A stretch of 64,000 bases of DNA from Cystobacter fuscus (GCF_002305875.1 NZ_CP022098.1:8370001-8434000), one strand, 5' to 3'. Shown: positions 30,778 through 39,732, counted from the first letter of the stretch. A program made the numbers and translations. The notes: generated by a model from the sequence alone, not told the origin.

Positions 30778-32871
30778 CTACCAGACCTCACAGCGCTGCG
30801 CCGCGGGACGCACCATCTTCGCGTCCGCCTTGCACTGGAAGGCCTTCTGGAACTCGGACAGGTTGCCCACCGGCCCGTTCACCCGCCAGTACGGCGGCGA
30901 GTGCGGATCCACCACCGCGAGCTGCCGCGCGTAGGCGTCCCGGTACTTCGAGCACCAGGACTGCGCGTAGGAGAGGAAGAACTGCTGGCTCGGCGTGTAG
31001 CGCGAGCCCTCCGCCTTCTTCGCGGCCTCGGGATCCTTCGCCAGCCAGGCCTCCATGGCCGCGTGGGCCAGCTTCAGCCCGCCCAGGTCCGCCACGTTCT
31101 CGCCCAGCGTCAGCGCCCCGTTCACCTTCACGTCGTCGAGCACCGTGTAGTTGTCGTACTGCTCTTTCACGCACGCCACGCGCTCGCGGAAGGCCTTGTC
31201 CGAGGCCGGCGTCCACCAGTCGCGCAGGTTGCCCTCGGCGTCATACTGCCGGCCCTCGTCGTCGAAGCCGTGGGTGATTTCGTGGCCCACCACCATGCCC
31301 ATGGCCCCGAAGTTCACCGGCATCGTGGCCTCCCGGTCGAAGAACGGCGGCTGGAGGATGCCCGCCGGGAAGACGATCTCGTTGAAGGGCGGGTTGTAGT
31401 AGGCGTTCACCGTGGGCGGAGACATCAGCCACTCCTCCTTGTCCACCGGCTTGCCAATCTTGGCGATCTGCCACGCCTGCTCGAAGGCGTTCGCGCCCAT
31501 GATCGAGTGCAGGAACGACTCGCGATCCACCTTCATCGCGCCGTAGTCGCGCCACTTGTCCGGGTAGCCGATCTTGTTGACGATCTTGCGCACCTTCACC
31601 AGCGCCTGCTCGCGCGTGGGCGCGTCCATCCACGCCAGCGTGTCCAGGTTGCGCTCGAAGGCCTTCTCGAGTTCCTGCACCATCTGCAGCGTGGTCGTCT
31701 TGCCGTCCGCGCCGAACGTGCGCTCGATGAAGGGCTGCGCCAGCGCCTCGCCCAGCGCCATGTTGGTGAAGCGCACGCACTTCTTCCAGCGCACCACGTC
31801 CTCCTTCGCGCCCGTCAGGTTCTGCGAGAAGCGGAAGCGCTCGTCCTGGAAGGCCTTGGGCAGCGCCGGCACCACGCTCGACACGTAGTTCCACGTCAGG
31901 TACGGCGCCCACGCCGCCGCCGGCATCGTCTTCGCCAGCCGCTCCACCTCCTTGAAGAACGGTGGGTGCGACACGTTGAGCGCCTGCACGCTCCCGGCCC
32001 CCGCGGCCTTGAAGTACTCGTCCCACGGGAAGCCCGGTGCCTCTGCCTTCAGGCCCTTGCGCTCGAGGCGGTGGTAGAGACTCTTCGGCTCGCGGCGCTC
32101 CACGCGCGACATCGACGCCTTGGCGAGCGCCGTCTCCACCTCCAGCACCGACGCCGCGCTCTTCGCCGCGGTCTCGGCCGGCTCGCCCAGCAGCACGAAG
32201 GTGTTCTTCACGTACTCGGTGTAGGCGTCACGCAGCGCCTTCGACTTCTCGTCGTCCTTCAAATAGTAGTCCCGGTCCGGCAGGCCCAGACCGCCCTGGT
32301 CCACCTCGCCGATCATCTGGCTGGCGTCCTTGAAGTCGGTGTTGGCGCCCATCCGGAAGAGCGGGAACACGTTCTGCGCGTGCAGCGTGCCCACCACCCG
32401 CGCCAGGTCCTTCGCGTTCTTCACCGTCAGCTTCGCCAGCTCCGCCTTGAGCACCGGCAGCGACGCCTCCAGCTTCGCCTCATCCATGCAGGAGCCGTAG
32501 AAGTCCCCCAGCTTCTGCGCGGAGGCGAGCCCCTCGGGCGCCTTGCCCTTGGACGCGCCCTCGAGGATCTCCCGGAGGATCTCCTCGTTGCGCGCCGAGA
32601 TGGCATCGAAGCCGCGCGACCAGCGGGGGCGATCCGCGGGGATCTCCGTGTTCTTCACCCAGTTGCCGCATGCGAACTCGTAGAAGTCCTCGCAGGGGTT
32701 GGCCTGCTCGTTCATCGAGGCCAGATCCAGACCTGGGGAGAGCGGACGGGACTCGGCGGGGGGCTGGGGCTGCGTCGCGGGCGTGGCGGGCGAGGGGGGC
32801 GTGGGCGCGGGCTCCGCCGTCTTGCAAGCGGACGCCACAAGACAACATGCGGCGAGCAATGCCTTCTTCAT
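30778..32871 (-). CDS. M13-family zinc metallopeptidase, lipoprotein
   Basis: A 697-residue neprilysin/PepO-type peptidase. The zinc site is H-E-I-T-H around residue 529, with the third ligand in E-N-V-A-D about 60 residues later; G-F-D-D-E-G-R and the C-W in the C-terminal region also fit M13. The N-terminus M-K-K-A-L-L-A-A-C-C-L-V-A-S-A-C is a lipoprotein signal (about Cys16), followed by a Pro-rich linker, so the enzyme should be anchored to the membrane and face the periplasm or outside. The ATG at 32871 has GGAG upstream; the ATG at 32886 is less likely. M13 enzymes cut short peptides. Confidence 0.93.
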   Translation of the reverse strand: MKKALLAACCLVASACKTAEPAPTPPSPATPATQPQPPAESRPLSPGLDLASMNEQANPCEDFYEFACGNWVKNTEIPADRPRWSRGFDAISARNEEILREILEGASKGKAPEGLASAQKLGDFYGSCMDEAKLEASLPVLKAELAKLTVKNAKDLARVVGTLHAQNVFPLFRMGANTDFKDASQMIGEVDQGGLGLPDRDYYLKDDEKSKALRDAYTEYVKNTFVLLGEPAETAAKSAASVLEVETALAKASMSRVERREPKSLYHRLERKGLKAEAPGFPWDEYFKAAGAGSVQALNVSHPPFFKEVERLAKTMPAAAWAPYLTWNYVSSVVPALPKAFQDERFRFSQNLTGAKEDVVRWKKCVRFTNMALGEALAQPFIERTFGADGKTTTLQMVQELEKAFERNLDTLAWMDAPTREQALVKVRKIVNKIGYPDKWRDYGAMKVDRESFLHSIMGANAFEQAWQIAKIGKPVDKEEWLMSPPTVNAYYNPPFNEIVFPAGILQPPFFDREATMPVNFGAMGMVVGHEITHGFDDEGRQYDAEGNLRDWWTPASDKAFRERVACVKEQYDNYTVLDDVKVNGALTLGENVADLGGLKLAHAAMEAWLAKDPEAAKKAEGSRYTPSQQFFLSYAQSWCSKYRDAYARQLAVVDPHSPPYWRVNGPVGNLSEFQKAFQCKADAKMVRPAAQRCEVW

Positions 32872-33001
32872 CCAGTCGTTCTCCATGTGGGGTGTGAGGC
32901 AGCGCGCACCCTATCCGGCCACGGGCACGCGCGCCTCAACCTCGTACGGGAGGGCCACCCTCACGCCCTTCCCGTTGCACGACCCCCGACATGGAGTCCT
33001 G

Positions 33002-33562
33002 CTACTCCTTGCCCAACATCCCGTCCTTGACACCGCCGTCGACCGGGTTGTTGCCGAGCCACACCGAGAAGAGCGCGTCGGCGAAGTCCTTGCCCTCCAC
33101 CGAGATCTTCTGTCCCGCCCTGCTCTCGATGGTGGTGCCCTGGCCGGGCACGTACGTGAGCAGCAGCTCGTCGCCCTTCTTCAGGTCCGGAATGGCCGAG
33201 GTGAAGGTGTCCAGCCGCTGCTGGAGCGAGGGCAGCTTGTCCTTCGCGTTCTTCTTGAAGCCATCCACGATGGCCTCGGAGATCGTCTTCTTGTCCAGGT
33301 CGCGCAGCATCGACATCCGCACGCGCTTGAGCTGCTCCGAGCCGATGGCCTGGGCGCCCTCGCGCGAGGGGTTCTGCAGGTAGAGGCCGGCGGCGTACAC
33401 GTTGAAGACGAGCTTCTTGCGCAGGCCCACCCCGTTGAGCTTCAGCTCCTTGCCCTCGACGGACACCGTGTCGGGAAATGCCACCCCCGCCACGTCCTTG
33501 GCGGCGGCGGGCAGCGCGAGTACGGCGGTCAACAACACGGCACACAGCGTGGTGTTCTTCAT
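33002..33562 (-). CDS. Secreted chalcone-isomerase-like protein
   Basis: A 186-residue protein with a signal peptide (residues 1-21, ending A-L-P-A-A-A-K) followed by a chalcone isomerase-fold domain (Chalcone_3 type): V-F-N-V-Y-A-A-G-L-Y-L at about 52-62 and D-A-L-F-S-V-W-L-G-N-N-P at the end. Bacterial members are not flavonoid enzymes; they are thought to bind fatty acids or other lipids. Located between the M13 peptidase and serC on the same strand, with gaps of about 130 and 33 bases. Confidence 0.85.
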   Translation of the reverse strand: MKNTTLCAVLLTAVLALPAAAKDVAGVAFPDTVSVEGKELKLNGVGLRKKLVFNVYAAGLYLQNPSREGAQAIGSEQLKRVRMSMLRDLDKKTISEAIVDGFKKNAKDKLPSLQQRLDTFTSAIPDLKKGDELLLTYVPGQGTTIESRAGQKISVEGKDFADALFSVWLGNNPVDGGVKDGMLGKE

Positions 33563-33595
33563 GACCTCTCCTGTGGAAGGGGTGGGGGGGCCACC

Positions 33596-34684
33596 CTAGC
33601 CTTTCTTCCGGGCGAACTCCTCCAGGAAGGACACCAGGGCGCGCACGTCGTCCACCGACACCGCGTTGTACAGGGAGGCGCGGATGCCCCCGCAGATGCG
33701 GTGTCCCTTGAGGCCCACCATGCCCGCCTTCTTCGCCTCGGAGACGAACGCGGCGTCCAGCTCCGGGGTGGGCAGGTGGAAGACCACGTTCATGAAGGAG
33801 CGCGACTCGCGCTCCACGGGCGCGCGGTAGAAGCCCGCGTTCGCGTCCAGGGCGCGGTAGAGCAGCTCGCCCTTCTGCCGGTTGCGCGCCTCCAGCCCCG
33901 CGAGCCCGCCCTGCGCCTTCATCCACGCGAGCACGTTGCGGCACAGGTAGATGGCCAGCGTGGGGGGCGTGTTGTAGAGCGAGTTGTTCTCCGCGTGGAG
34001 GGAGTAGCGGAAGATCTTCGGGATGTCCCGGCGGCCCTGGGCGATGAAGTCCTTGCGCGCGATGGCGATGAGCACGCCCGAGGGCCCCAGGTTCTTCTGC
34101 GCCCCCGCGTAGAGGAAGGCGAAGCGGCTCACGTCCATGGGCTTCCACATGAAGTCCGAGCTCATGTCCGCGATGAGCGGCACGCTGCCCACCTCGGGCC
34201 AGGTGTGCCACTGGGTGCCGTAGATGGTGTTGTTGCTCGTCAGGTGGACGTACGCCGCCCGGGGATCCAACTGGAGCTCCTCCTGGCGGGGCACGCGCAC
34301 GTAGCGCTTGTCCGGGCCCACGGTGGTGGCGGCGATGCGCGCCTGACCCACGATGCGCGCCTCGTCATAGGCCTTCTCGCTCCACACCCCCGTCATCAGG
34401 TAGTCCGCGCTCGTGCCCGGGTGCAGGAAGTTCATCGGCACCTGGGCGAACTGCTGCGACGCGCCCCCCGTGAGGAAGAGCACCTGGTGGGTGTCCGGAA
34501 TGCCCAGCAGCTCGGTGAGCAGGGAGATGGTCTCGTCGTGGACCGCCTCGTACTCCTTGCCCCGGTGGCTGTGCTCCATCACGGACATGCCCGAGCCCTG
34601 GAAGTCGATCAGCTCGTCGCGCGCTCGCTCGAGCGCGGGCAGGGGCAGCCCCGCGGGGCCGGGATTGAAGTTGATGACGCGCAT
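33596..34684 (-). CDS. serC: Phosphoserine aminotransferase
   Basis: A 362-residue class V aminotransferase. It makes 3-phosphoserine (and, by family, 4-phosphohydroxythreonine for vitamin B6) using pyridoxal phosphate. The start [11 protein letters not shown], the loop E-H-S-H-R-G-K-E-Y and the PLP lysine K197 in [10 protein letters not shown] are typical. It is the last gene of the run that begins with the RiPP-type locus, after a 77-base gap, and may be independently expressed. Confidence 0.96.
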   Translation of the reverse strand: MRVINFNPGPAGLPLPALERARDELIDFQGSGMSVMEHSHRGKEYEAVHDETISLLTELLGIPDTHQVLFLTGGASQQFAQVPMNFLHPGTSADYLMTGVWSEKAYDEARIVGQARIAATTVGPDKRYVRVPRQEELQLDPRAAYVHLTSNNTIYGTQWHTWPEVGSVPLIADMSSDFMWKPMDVSRFAFLYAGAQKNLGPSGVLIAIARKDFIAQGRRDIPKIFRYSLHAENNSLYNTPPTLAIYLCRNVLAWMKAQGGLAGLEARNRQKGELLYRALDANAGFYRAPVERESRSFMNVVFHLPTPELDAAFVSEAKKAGMVGLKGHRICGGIRASLYNAVSVDDVRALVSFLEEFARKKG

Positions 34685-34761
34685 GGCTGGGTCCTCTCAC
34701 TGGGAAAACAACGCGCGGCCATTCTGCCCAACGCCTCCGCCAGGGGAAGCGCGAAGCGCCC

Positions 34762-35478
34762 TCAGGGCGCCAGGACGAGACCGTCGGCCACCCGGGTGTC
34801 CACGGCGGCACGGATGACCGCCTCCTCCACGCCCGTCGCCTCCGCCACCTGATGGGGCTCCAGCCCCTCCACCGCCATTTTCAACACCAACAACGAGCGC
34901 TCCTCGGCCTCCAGGTACATCGTCACCAGGCGCTCCGGGTGACGCCAGAGCAGCGCCAGCTCCTGTCCGGGCTCCGGCCGCTGCCCTCCCCCGGCCCGCA
35001 TGAACGCGCACAGCCGGAAGGGATGCTCCAACATCATCAGCGTCGGATTCACCGTCAGGCGCTCCACGCGCGCGGGCACGGGCTCCATCGACGTGTACAC
35101 CGCGAAGTCCGTCCACTCGAAGCGCGCCAGCGCGGGCAGGAAGTCCGGCAGCCCCCGAGCCCCCGCCTCGTCCGCGAGGAAGCCGGCGAAGCCCTCGCCC
35201 AGGCGGTTCATCTCGAAGGGCCGGTGAGGACGCGAGGCACCGTAGGCCCGCACCAGCTCCGCCCAGAGCGCCGGCTCCACGCATCCACGCACCCGCGGGT
35301 AGAGCTTGTCCAGGGTGGCCTCGCCATGGTGGCGCACCATCTGGCCATAGAGCGCCACGCGCGAGCGCGGCGCGTCCCAGCCCGGGTGCGTCGAGTACAG
35401 CCGCTCGAGCGCCTCCGGCCCCGGGTCCGTGAAGTACGCCTCCATCGACTCGAAGAAGCCACGCAGTCCCGGTTTCAT
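34762..35478 (-). CDS. DUF2063 / HvfC-BufC-type partner protein
   Basis: A 238-residue soluble protein that begins M-K-P-G-L-R-G-F-F-E-S-M-E-A-Y-F-T, the usual N-terminus of DUF2063 proteins. That domain forms a recognition partner for the DUF692 (MNIO) enzyme in HvfABC and bufferin loci and helps bring in the precursor peptide. The remaining residues (95-238) form a second, less conserved helical domain. Its ATG overlaps the stop of the DUF692 gene (ATGA) and follows GGGGGTGG, which argues for strict co-expression. It is not a DNA-binding protein in spite of the old Pfam title. Confidence 0.82.
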   Translation of the reverse strand: MKPGLRGFFESMEAYFTDPGPEALERLYSTHPGWDAPRSRVALYGQMVRHHGEATLDKLYPRVRGCVEPALWAELVRAYGASRPHRPFEMNRLGEGFAGFLADEAGARGLPDFLPALARFEWTDFAVYTSMEPVPARVERLTVNPTLMMLEHPFRLCAFMRAGGGQRPEPGQELALLWRHPERLVTMYLEAEERSLLVLKMAVEGLEPHQVAEATGVEEAVIRAAVDTRVADGLVLAP

Positions 35479-36320
35479 CGCGCCACCCCCTGGAGGAGCG
35501 CCCGCGCCCGATCCGCCTCGTCCAGCACCGCCTCCAGCGAGGGGATGTCCTGATCCCATTCGATCAACGTCGGCACCGGCCCGGTGCGCTCGAGCACGTA
35601 GCGGTAGAGCGACCACACCTCATCGCAGACGGGTGCCCCATGCGTGTCGATGAGGACGTCGGGCCGCCGCTCGTGCCCCGCGAGGTGGATCTGCCCCACG
35701 CGCTCCAGCGGCAGCGCGTCCACGAAGGCGCGCGGCTCATAGCCATGGTTGCACGCGTTCACGTACACGTTGTTCACGTCCAGCAAGAGGCCGCAGTCGG
35801 CCTCCTCGGCCACGTGCCGCAGGAAGTCCGCCTCCGCCAGGGTGCCGCCGGGCATGCGCGCGTAGTAGCTCGGGTTCTCCAGCAGGAAGGGCCGGCCCAC
35901 GCGCGCCTGCACCTCGCGCACCCGCGGCGCCACGTGCTCCACCGCCTCGGGCGAGAAGGGCAGCGGCAGCAGATCGTAGAGGTAGGCTCCCCCCAGCCGC
36001 GCGTAGCAGAGGTGATCCGAGAAGAAGGGCGCGTCCAGCCGCTCCACCAGCGCCTGGAGCCCGGCGAGGTAGGCCTCGTCCAGTGGCTCCGGACCGCCCA
36101 CGTTCAGCGCCACCCCATGCGGCAACACCGGCCAGCGCTCGCGGCACGCGTCCAGCGCACGCTGTGGACGGCCGCCGAGCGTGAGGAAGTTCTCCGGGAC
36201 GATCTCCACCCAATCCAGCGCACGGGGGGTCTCCGGCAGCCGCGCATAGAACTCGCGCCGCAGCCCGATTCCCACCCCGAGCGGCTCGCCGCCCCACCTT
36301 CGCGCGTGTGCCACCGGCAT
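35475..36320 (-). CDS. DUF692 (MNIO) iron enzyme, HvfB/BufB-type
   Basis: A 281-residue TIM-barrel enzyme of the multinuclear non-heme iron oxidative family. Probable iron ligands are visible in order: S-D-H-L-C-Y, L-L-E-N-P-S-Y-Y, L-L-D-V-N-N-V-Y-V-N, Q-I-H-L-A-G-H-E, I-D-T-H-G-A-P-V and L-I-E-W-D. In characterised members this enzyme converts cysteines of a small precursor peptide into oxazolone/thioamide or similar copper-binding groups. The ATG at 36320 follows GGAG by six bases. It lies 109 bases after the precursor gene and overlaps the DUF2063 gene by four bases. Confidence 0.9.
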   Translation of the reverse strand: MPVAHARRWGGEPLGVGIGLRREFYARLPETPRALDWVEIVPENFLTLGGRPQRALDACRERWPVLPHGVALNVGGPEPLDEAYLAGLQALVERLDAPFFSDHLCYARLGGAYLYDLLPLPFSPEAVEHVAPRVREVQARVGRPFLLENPSYYARMPGGTLAEADFLRHVAEEADCGLLLDVNNVYVNACNHGYEPRAFVDALPLERVGQIHLAGHERRPDVLIDTHGAPVCDEVWSLYRYVLERTGPVPTLIEWDQDIPSLEAVLDEADRARALLQGVAR

Positions 36321-36382
36321 GTCGGCTCCTCGCAGAAAAGACACGGGCGGCGGGAAGAAAAGCCCCACCGCCCGGGAGACAA

Positions 36383-36400
36383 CCCCCGGAGCACCGGGGG
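36383..36400 (-). terminator. Hairpin between precursor and modifying genes
   Basis: A perfect CCCCCGG / CCGGGGG stem with a 4-base loop sits about 30 bases after the precursor stop on the minus strand and is followed by a short T-rich stretch. It could act as a partial terminator, giving more precursor than enzyme, a layout common in RiPP operons. Confidence 0.5.
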
Positions 36401-36429
36401 CCATCCTTGAAGGAAGGCTTCTTCGACGG

Positions 36430-36687
36430 CTACTTCTTGCCACCACAGCCGTTGGCGCCGCAGCCGCCCGAGCCACAGCTGTGCTCACTGGACTTCTCGG
36501 TCGAGGGCGTCGCGGTGCCCTCGGCGGCGGGGGCGGTGGAGGACTCGGCGGGGACGGCGCTGGCCGCGTGAGCGCTCGTGCTCTCCTGCTCGGCCGGAGC
36601 GGCCGCGGTCTTGGCGGTCGCACAGCCGGTCGCGAGCGTGCCGAGGGAGAGGGAGCCCACGAGGGCGGTCAGGGTCTTGAGGTTCAT
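36430..36687 (-). CDS. Small Cys-rich precursor-like protein (putative RiPP of the DUF692 locus)
   Basis: An 85-residue exported protein. Residues 1-22 look like a lipoprotein signal (G-T-L-A-T-G-C22). A Ser-, Ala- and Thr-rich linker follows (23-68). The last 15 residues hold three cysteines in H-S-C71-G-S-G-G-C76-G-A-N-G-C81-G-G-K-K, resembling the Cys-Gly core of HvfA/BufA peptides but without their E-G-K-C-G repeats. The ATG at 36687 follows AAAGGA. The next two genes encode the DUF692 enzyme and its partner, which strongly suggests this is their substrate and that the mature form binds copper or another metal. Modification itself cannot be seen in DNA. Confidence 0.78.
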   Translation of the reverse strand: MNLKTLTALVGSLSLGTLATGCATAKTAAAPAEQESTSAHAASAVPAESSTAPAAEGTATPSTEKSSEHSCGSGGCGANGCGGKK

Positions 36688-37122
36688 GGCGTTTCCTTTC
36701 AGGGGTCGGGCCGGGGTCGGATGCACCTGGCGGAGAACTCCCCTCGCCCGGAGACGAAGGGAGCCCGCGCCACCATACGCCCGGCGCCCGATGGGGTTAC
36801 ACCGGGGAGAACACGGCTTTGGGAATTCCATGCCCGTGCGACGCCCACCCTCTCGGGAGTTGCTGGGTTTTCCGCCTCCCTGTCCAGGTGGCGGTAAACG
36901 AGGTGAATGGAATTTGACAGCCCGCCCGCTCCCTTGGACCCCAGTCCATGGAGCCCAAAAACCCCCTGTTGAATCAATGGCTTGGAATGTCGAAAACGGG
37001 CGAGGCGTCTGCCTTGAGGGACTCCCGGAGCCTCGGGAGTCCGGGATATTTTCTCCGAAAACGCCGATTGCAAATCAGTAAACGCGCTCGCACAGTTCGA
37101 GGAACGGAGGAGCCGGCGGGCC
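36688..37122. other. Divergent intergenic region, RiPP locus / ScfR-type regulator
   Basis: This 435-base gap lies between the start of the precursor gene and that of the XRE regulator. It must hold both promoters. An AT-rich patch at 36910-36990 and the hairpin and TTGCAAA-type palindrome near 37019-37076 are listed separately. I see no open frame with family resemblance. Confidence 0.45.
37019..37053 (+). promoter_or_regulatory. Leader hairpin of the ScfR-type regulator gene
   Basis: GGACTCCCG (37019-37027) pairs perfectly with CGGGAGTCC (37034-37042), followed by GGGATATTTTCT. No plus-strand gene ends just before it, so it may be an attenuator or an operator in the leader. An imperfect palindrome GATTGCAAATC at 37066-37076 resembles TTTGCAAA-type sites bound by RamB-like members of this regulator family. 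Confidence 0.4.
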
Positions 37123-38685
37123 ATGGGCGCCGGCCCAGAGATGGCGATGAACGAGAACGCACTGAACGCCAACGTGGGACTGAAGCTGCGCGGCCTGCGG
37201 CTCGCCCGGAACATCAAGCAGACGGACGCGGCGAAGGATCTGGGGGTGTCCCCGGCGTACTTGAACCTCATCGAGAAGGGCAAGCGCGTCATGCCCTTCC
37301 CGCTCTTGTGGAAGGCGCTGCGCTACTTCGATCAGGATCCCGAGCAGTTCATGTCCACGCTGGGTGAGGGCCGGGTGGACGAGGCGCTCGCCAAGCTGCT
37401 GGACGAGCCGCTGCTCAAGAGCCTCGACATCGACTCCGAGTCCCTGCAGAGCCTGTCGGCGGAGCCGAAGCTGGCCGGCACGGTGGCGGCGCTCTTCAAC
37501 CTCTACAAGAACACGCGCACGCAGTTGGAGAACGTGCTCGCGCAGCTCAACTCCGAGGAGCGCTCGCGCATGAACGCGGCGCCGGGCAGCTCGGAGGGGC
37601 CGCGCTTCGACTACTCCCCGTTCGACGAGGTGAGCGACTTCCTCGAGTCGCACCACAACTACTTCCCCGAGTTGGAGGAGCAGGCCGAGGCGCTGCGGCG
37701 CGACTTCAAGCTCGGGCGCCTGCTGTCGAGCCCCCAGCTCGTCCCCATGCTGGAAGAGCGCTTCGGCTACCGCGTGCGCCTGGAGGCCGCCTCCAGCGGC
37801 TCCTCGGTGGTGCGCCGCCTGGATCCGGACAACCAGGAGCTCATCCTCTCGCCGGACCTGACCGAGCAGCCCCTCAAGTTCCAGCTCGCCGCCTCCATCG
37901 GCCTGCTGATGTTGGATCAGGAGAAGCTGGTGGAGCGCATCGTGGGCGCGGTGCGCACCCGGCACGCGGAGACGCTGCGGCTCATCAAGGTGAACCTGGC
38001 CAACTACTTCGCCGGCGCGCTGATGCTGCCCTACGGGGAGTTCTTCAAGGAGGTGGAGCGCACACGCTACGACGTGGAGCTGCTGTCCAACCTCTTCGGC
38101 ACCACGTACGAGACGGTGGCGCACCGGCTGTGCAACCTGTCGGACCCCAAGCGCCGCGGCCTGCCCTTCCACTTCCTGCGCGCGGACATCGCCGGCAACA
38201 TCTCCAAGCGCTACAGCGGCACCGGCATCAAGTTCGCCACCGGCGGGGGCTCGTGCGGCAAGTGGGCCGTGCACCTGGCCTTCCTCAACCCGTCGCAGAT
38301 CACCCGGCAGTACTCGATGATGCCGGACGGCACGTCCTACTTCTGCTTCGCCAAGGTGCAGTTGCAGCCCATCGAGGGCTCCATCGTGCGCGGCACGGCC
38401 TACTCCATCGGCCTGGGCACGCACGCGGAGAACGCCAAGTACCTGGCGTACGGGTTGCCCACCACGGACCTGCGCAAGGACGCCGTCCCCAGCGGCATCT
38501 CCTGCCGCTTCTGCGAGCGCACCGACTGCAACCAGCGCGCGGCCGCCAGCTACCGCTTCGCCTTCTCCTTCGACGAGTACACCAAGAAGGACTGCTTCTT
38601 CTCGCCCCTGCTGGTCCACGAGGCCGGCCGTGCGGAATCGCTGGACAAGGCGCCGCGCCGCCGTAACAAGGCCGAGGAAAACTAG
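37123..38685 (+). CDS. XRE-type regulator of the short-chain acyl-responsive (ScfR/RamB-like) family
   Basis: A 520-residue transcriptional regulator. An XRE helix-turn-helix lies at about residues 19-75 (L-K-L-R-G-L-R-L-A-R ... Q-T-D-A-A-K-D-L-G-V-S-P-A-Y-L-N-L-I-E-K-G-K-R). The middle is an ImmA/IrrE-like domain in which the usual H-E-x-x-H is not seen. The C-terminal DUF2083 part contains the Cys cluster C-R-F-C-E-R-T-D-C-N-Q-R-A at about 464-476. Members such as RamB sense acyl-CoAs and control glyoxylate or methylcitrate genes. The start may be ATG 37123, 37141 or 37147; the first has GGAGG ten bases upstream. Confidence 0.85.
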   Translation: MGAGPEMAMNENALNANVGLKLRGLRLARNIKQTDAAKDLGVSPAYLNLIEKGKRVMPFPLLWKALRYFDQDPEQFMSTLGEGRVDEALAKLLDEPLLKSLDIDSESLQSLSAEPKLAGTVAALFNLYKNTRTQLENVLAQLNSEERSRMNAAPGSSEGPRFDYSPFDEVSDFLESHHNYFPELEEQAEALRRDFKLGRLLSSPQLVPMLEERFGYRVRLEAASSGSSVVRRLDPDNQELILSPDLTEQPLKFQLAASIGLLMLDQEKLVERIVGAVRTRHAETLRLIKVNLANYFAGALMLPYGEFFKEVERTRYDVELLSNLFGTTYETVAHRLCNLSDPKRRGLPFHFLRADIAGNISKRYSGTGIKFATGGGSCGKWAVHLAFLNPSQITRQYSMMPDGTSYFCFAKVQLQPIEGSIVRGTAYSIGLGTHAENAKYLAYGLPTTDLRKDAVPSGISCRFCERTDCNQRAAASYRFAFSFDEYTKKDCFFSPLLVHEAGRAESLDKAPRRRNKAEEN

Positions 38686-38699
38686 CCCCCCCGCCCTCC

Positions 38700-39575
38700 A
38701 TGAATCACCACGACACCGAACGCGCCCACATCCTCCAAGCCATCCAAGACCAGCGCAACGCGCTCGCCGTGACGCGCATCACCGGAGACCCGGCGGAGAC
38801 GGGCCGGGGACTCGTCCACCTGGCCGAGCTGCACGGCATGCTGGAGGAGCACGCCGAGAGCCGCCGCCACTACGAGGAGGCCCTGGGCTTCTTCCAGACG
38901 GCGGGGGACAAGGAGGGCCAGGCCCAGGTGCTCTTCGGGCTCGGGGTGGCACGCGCCCACTTCGGGGATCACCGGGGCGCCGTGGAGCACATCGCCCAGG
39001 CCACGCTGCTCTTCAACGGCCTGAAGGATCAGGAGAACGAGGCGCTGTGCCGGGCGGCCATCGGAGAGTCGCTGCGAGCGATTGGCCAGCCCAAGGGCGC
39101 CGAGGAGAAGTTCCAGGAGGCGCTGCTGCTCTACCGGCAGGCGAAGAACGGGCCCCGGGTGGCCCGGCTGCTGTTGGACATCGGCGACATCCGCATGGAG
39201 GCGGGCGAGTACGAGGCCGCGCGCAAGCGCTTCGCCGAGTCGCTGCAGGTGCTGCGCAAGGAGCCGGAAATCGACATGGAGGCCCTGGCGCTGTGCGAGC
39301 TGCTGCTGGGCGAGGCCGAGGGACTCCTGGGCAACCACGAGGCGGCGCGGCCCCACCTCCAGCAGGCCGCGGAGCTGTACTCGCAACTGCACGACCATGC
39401 CTACGAGTCGCGGGCGCGGTGGGATTTGAGCATCGCGTGCACCTTCATGCAGGACTGGAAGGGCGCGCGGACCGAGCTCGAGACGGTCATCCCGCTCTTC
39501 GAGCACCAGGGCCGCGGAGAAGACGTGGCCAAGGCCCGCAAGGTGCTCGCCCATTTCGACTCGCGCGGGGTGTAG
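38700..39575 (+). CDS. TPR-repeat protein
   Basis: A 291-residue soluble protein with about six TPR repeats covering residues 30-285 (for example L-A-E-L-H-G-M-L-E-E-H-A-E-S-R-R-H-Y-E-E). It begins M-N-H-H-D-T-E-R-A-H-I-L-Q-A-I. No other domain is present. It lies 14 bases after the XRE regulator and is probably co-transcribed, so it could act with it. It has no strong ribosome site. Confidence 0.85.
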   Translation: MNHHDTERAHILQAIQDQRNALAVTRITGDPAETGRGLVHLAELHGMLEEHAESRRHYEEALGFFQTAGDKEGQAQVLFGLGVARAHFGDHRGAVEHIAQATLLFNGLKDQENEALCRAAIGESLRAIGQPKGAEEKFQEALLLYRQAKNGPRVARLLLDIGDIRMEAGEYEAARKRFAESLQVLRKEPEIDMEALALCELLLGEAEGLLGNHEAARPHLQQAAELYSQLHDHAYESRARWDLSIACTFMQDWKGARTELETVIPLFEHQGRGEDVAKARKVLAHFDSRGV

Positions 39576-39594
39576 GGCCCCGGGCGGAGCGGCC

Positions 39595-39626
39595 TGTGCT
39601 CACCACCCACTCGAGTGGTGAGCACA
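39595..39626 (+). terminator. Strong hairpin after the TPR gene
   Basis: TGTGCTCACCAC (39595-39606) and GTGGTGAGCACA (39615-39626) form a perfect 12-base-pair stem with an 8-base loop, about 20 bases after the stop. No T-run follows, so it may terminate poorly alone. Confidence 0.55.
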
Positions 39627-39682
39627 CCCAGGCTAGAAATCCGAACCCATGTCATTTCTGAGAATACAGTCCGGACATCGGA

Positions 39683-39732
39683 ATGACATACAATCACAAT
39701 TTTGACACCAACTCCGTCTTTGAAATCCTGCG
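39683..39732 (+). pseudogene. 5' fragment of a gene split by the IS element
   Basis: Seventeen codons (M-T-Y-N-H-N-F-D-T-N-S-V-F-E-I-L-R) run into the IS element. They continue in frame after the second copy of the target duplication (41001 onward), so the intact gene would encode about 132 residues. The ribosome site before ATG 39683 is weak. Confidence 0.7.
39725..39732. repeat. Target-site duplication, left copy
   Basis: ATCCTGCG is repeated directly at 40993-41000, flanking the IS element; because of the T/A at the repeat ends, the true duplication may be 7 or 8 bases. Confidence 0.85.

Noticed and set aside
30346-33030. A long plus-strand frame opposite the M13 peptidase
   Set aside because: Antisense shadow; the minus strand carries a complete peptidase with HEITH and ENVAD motifs.
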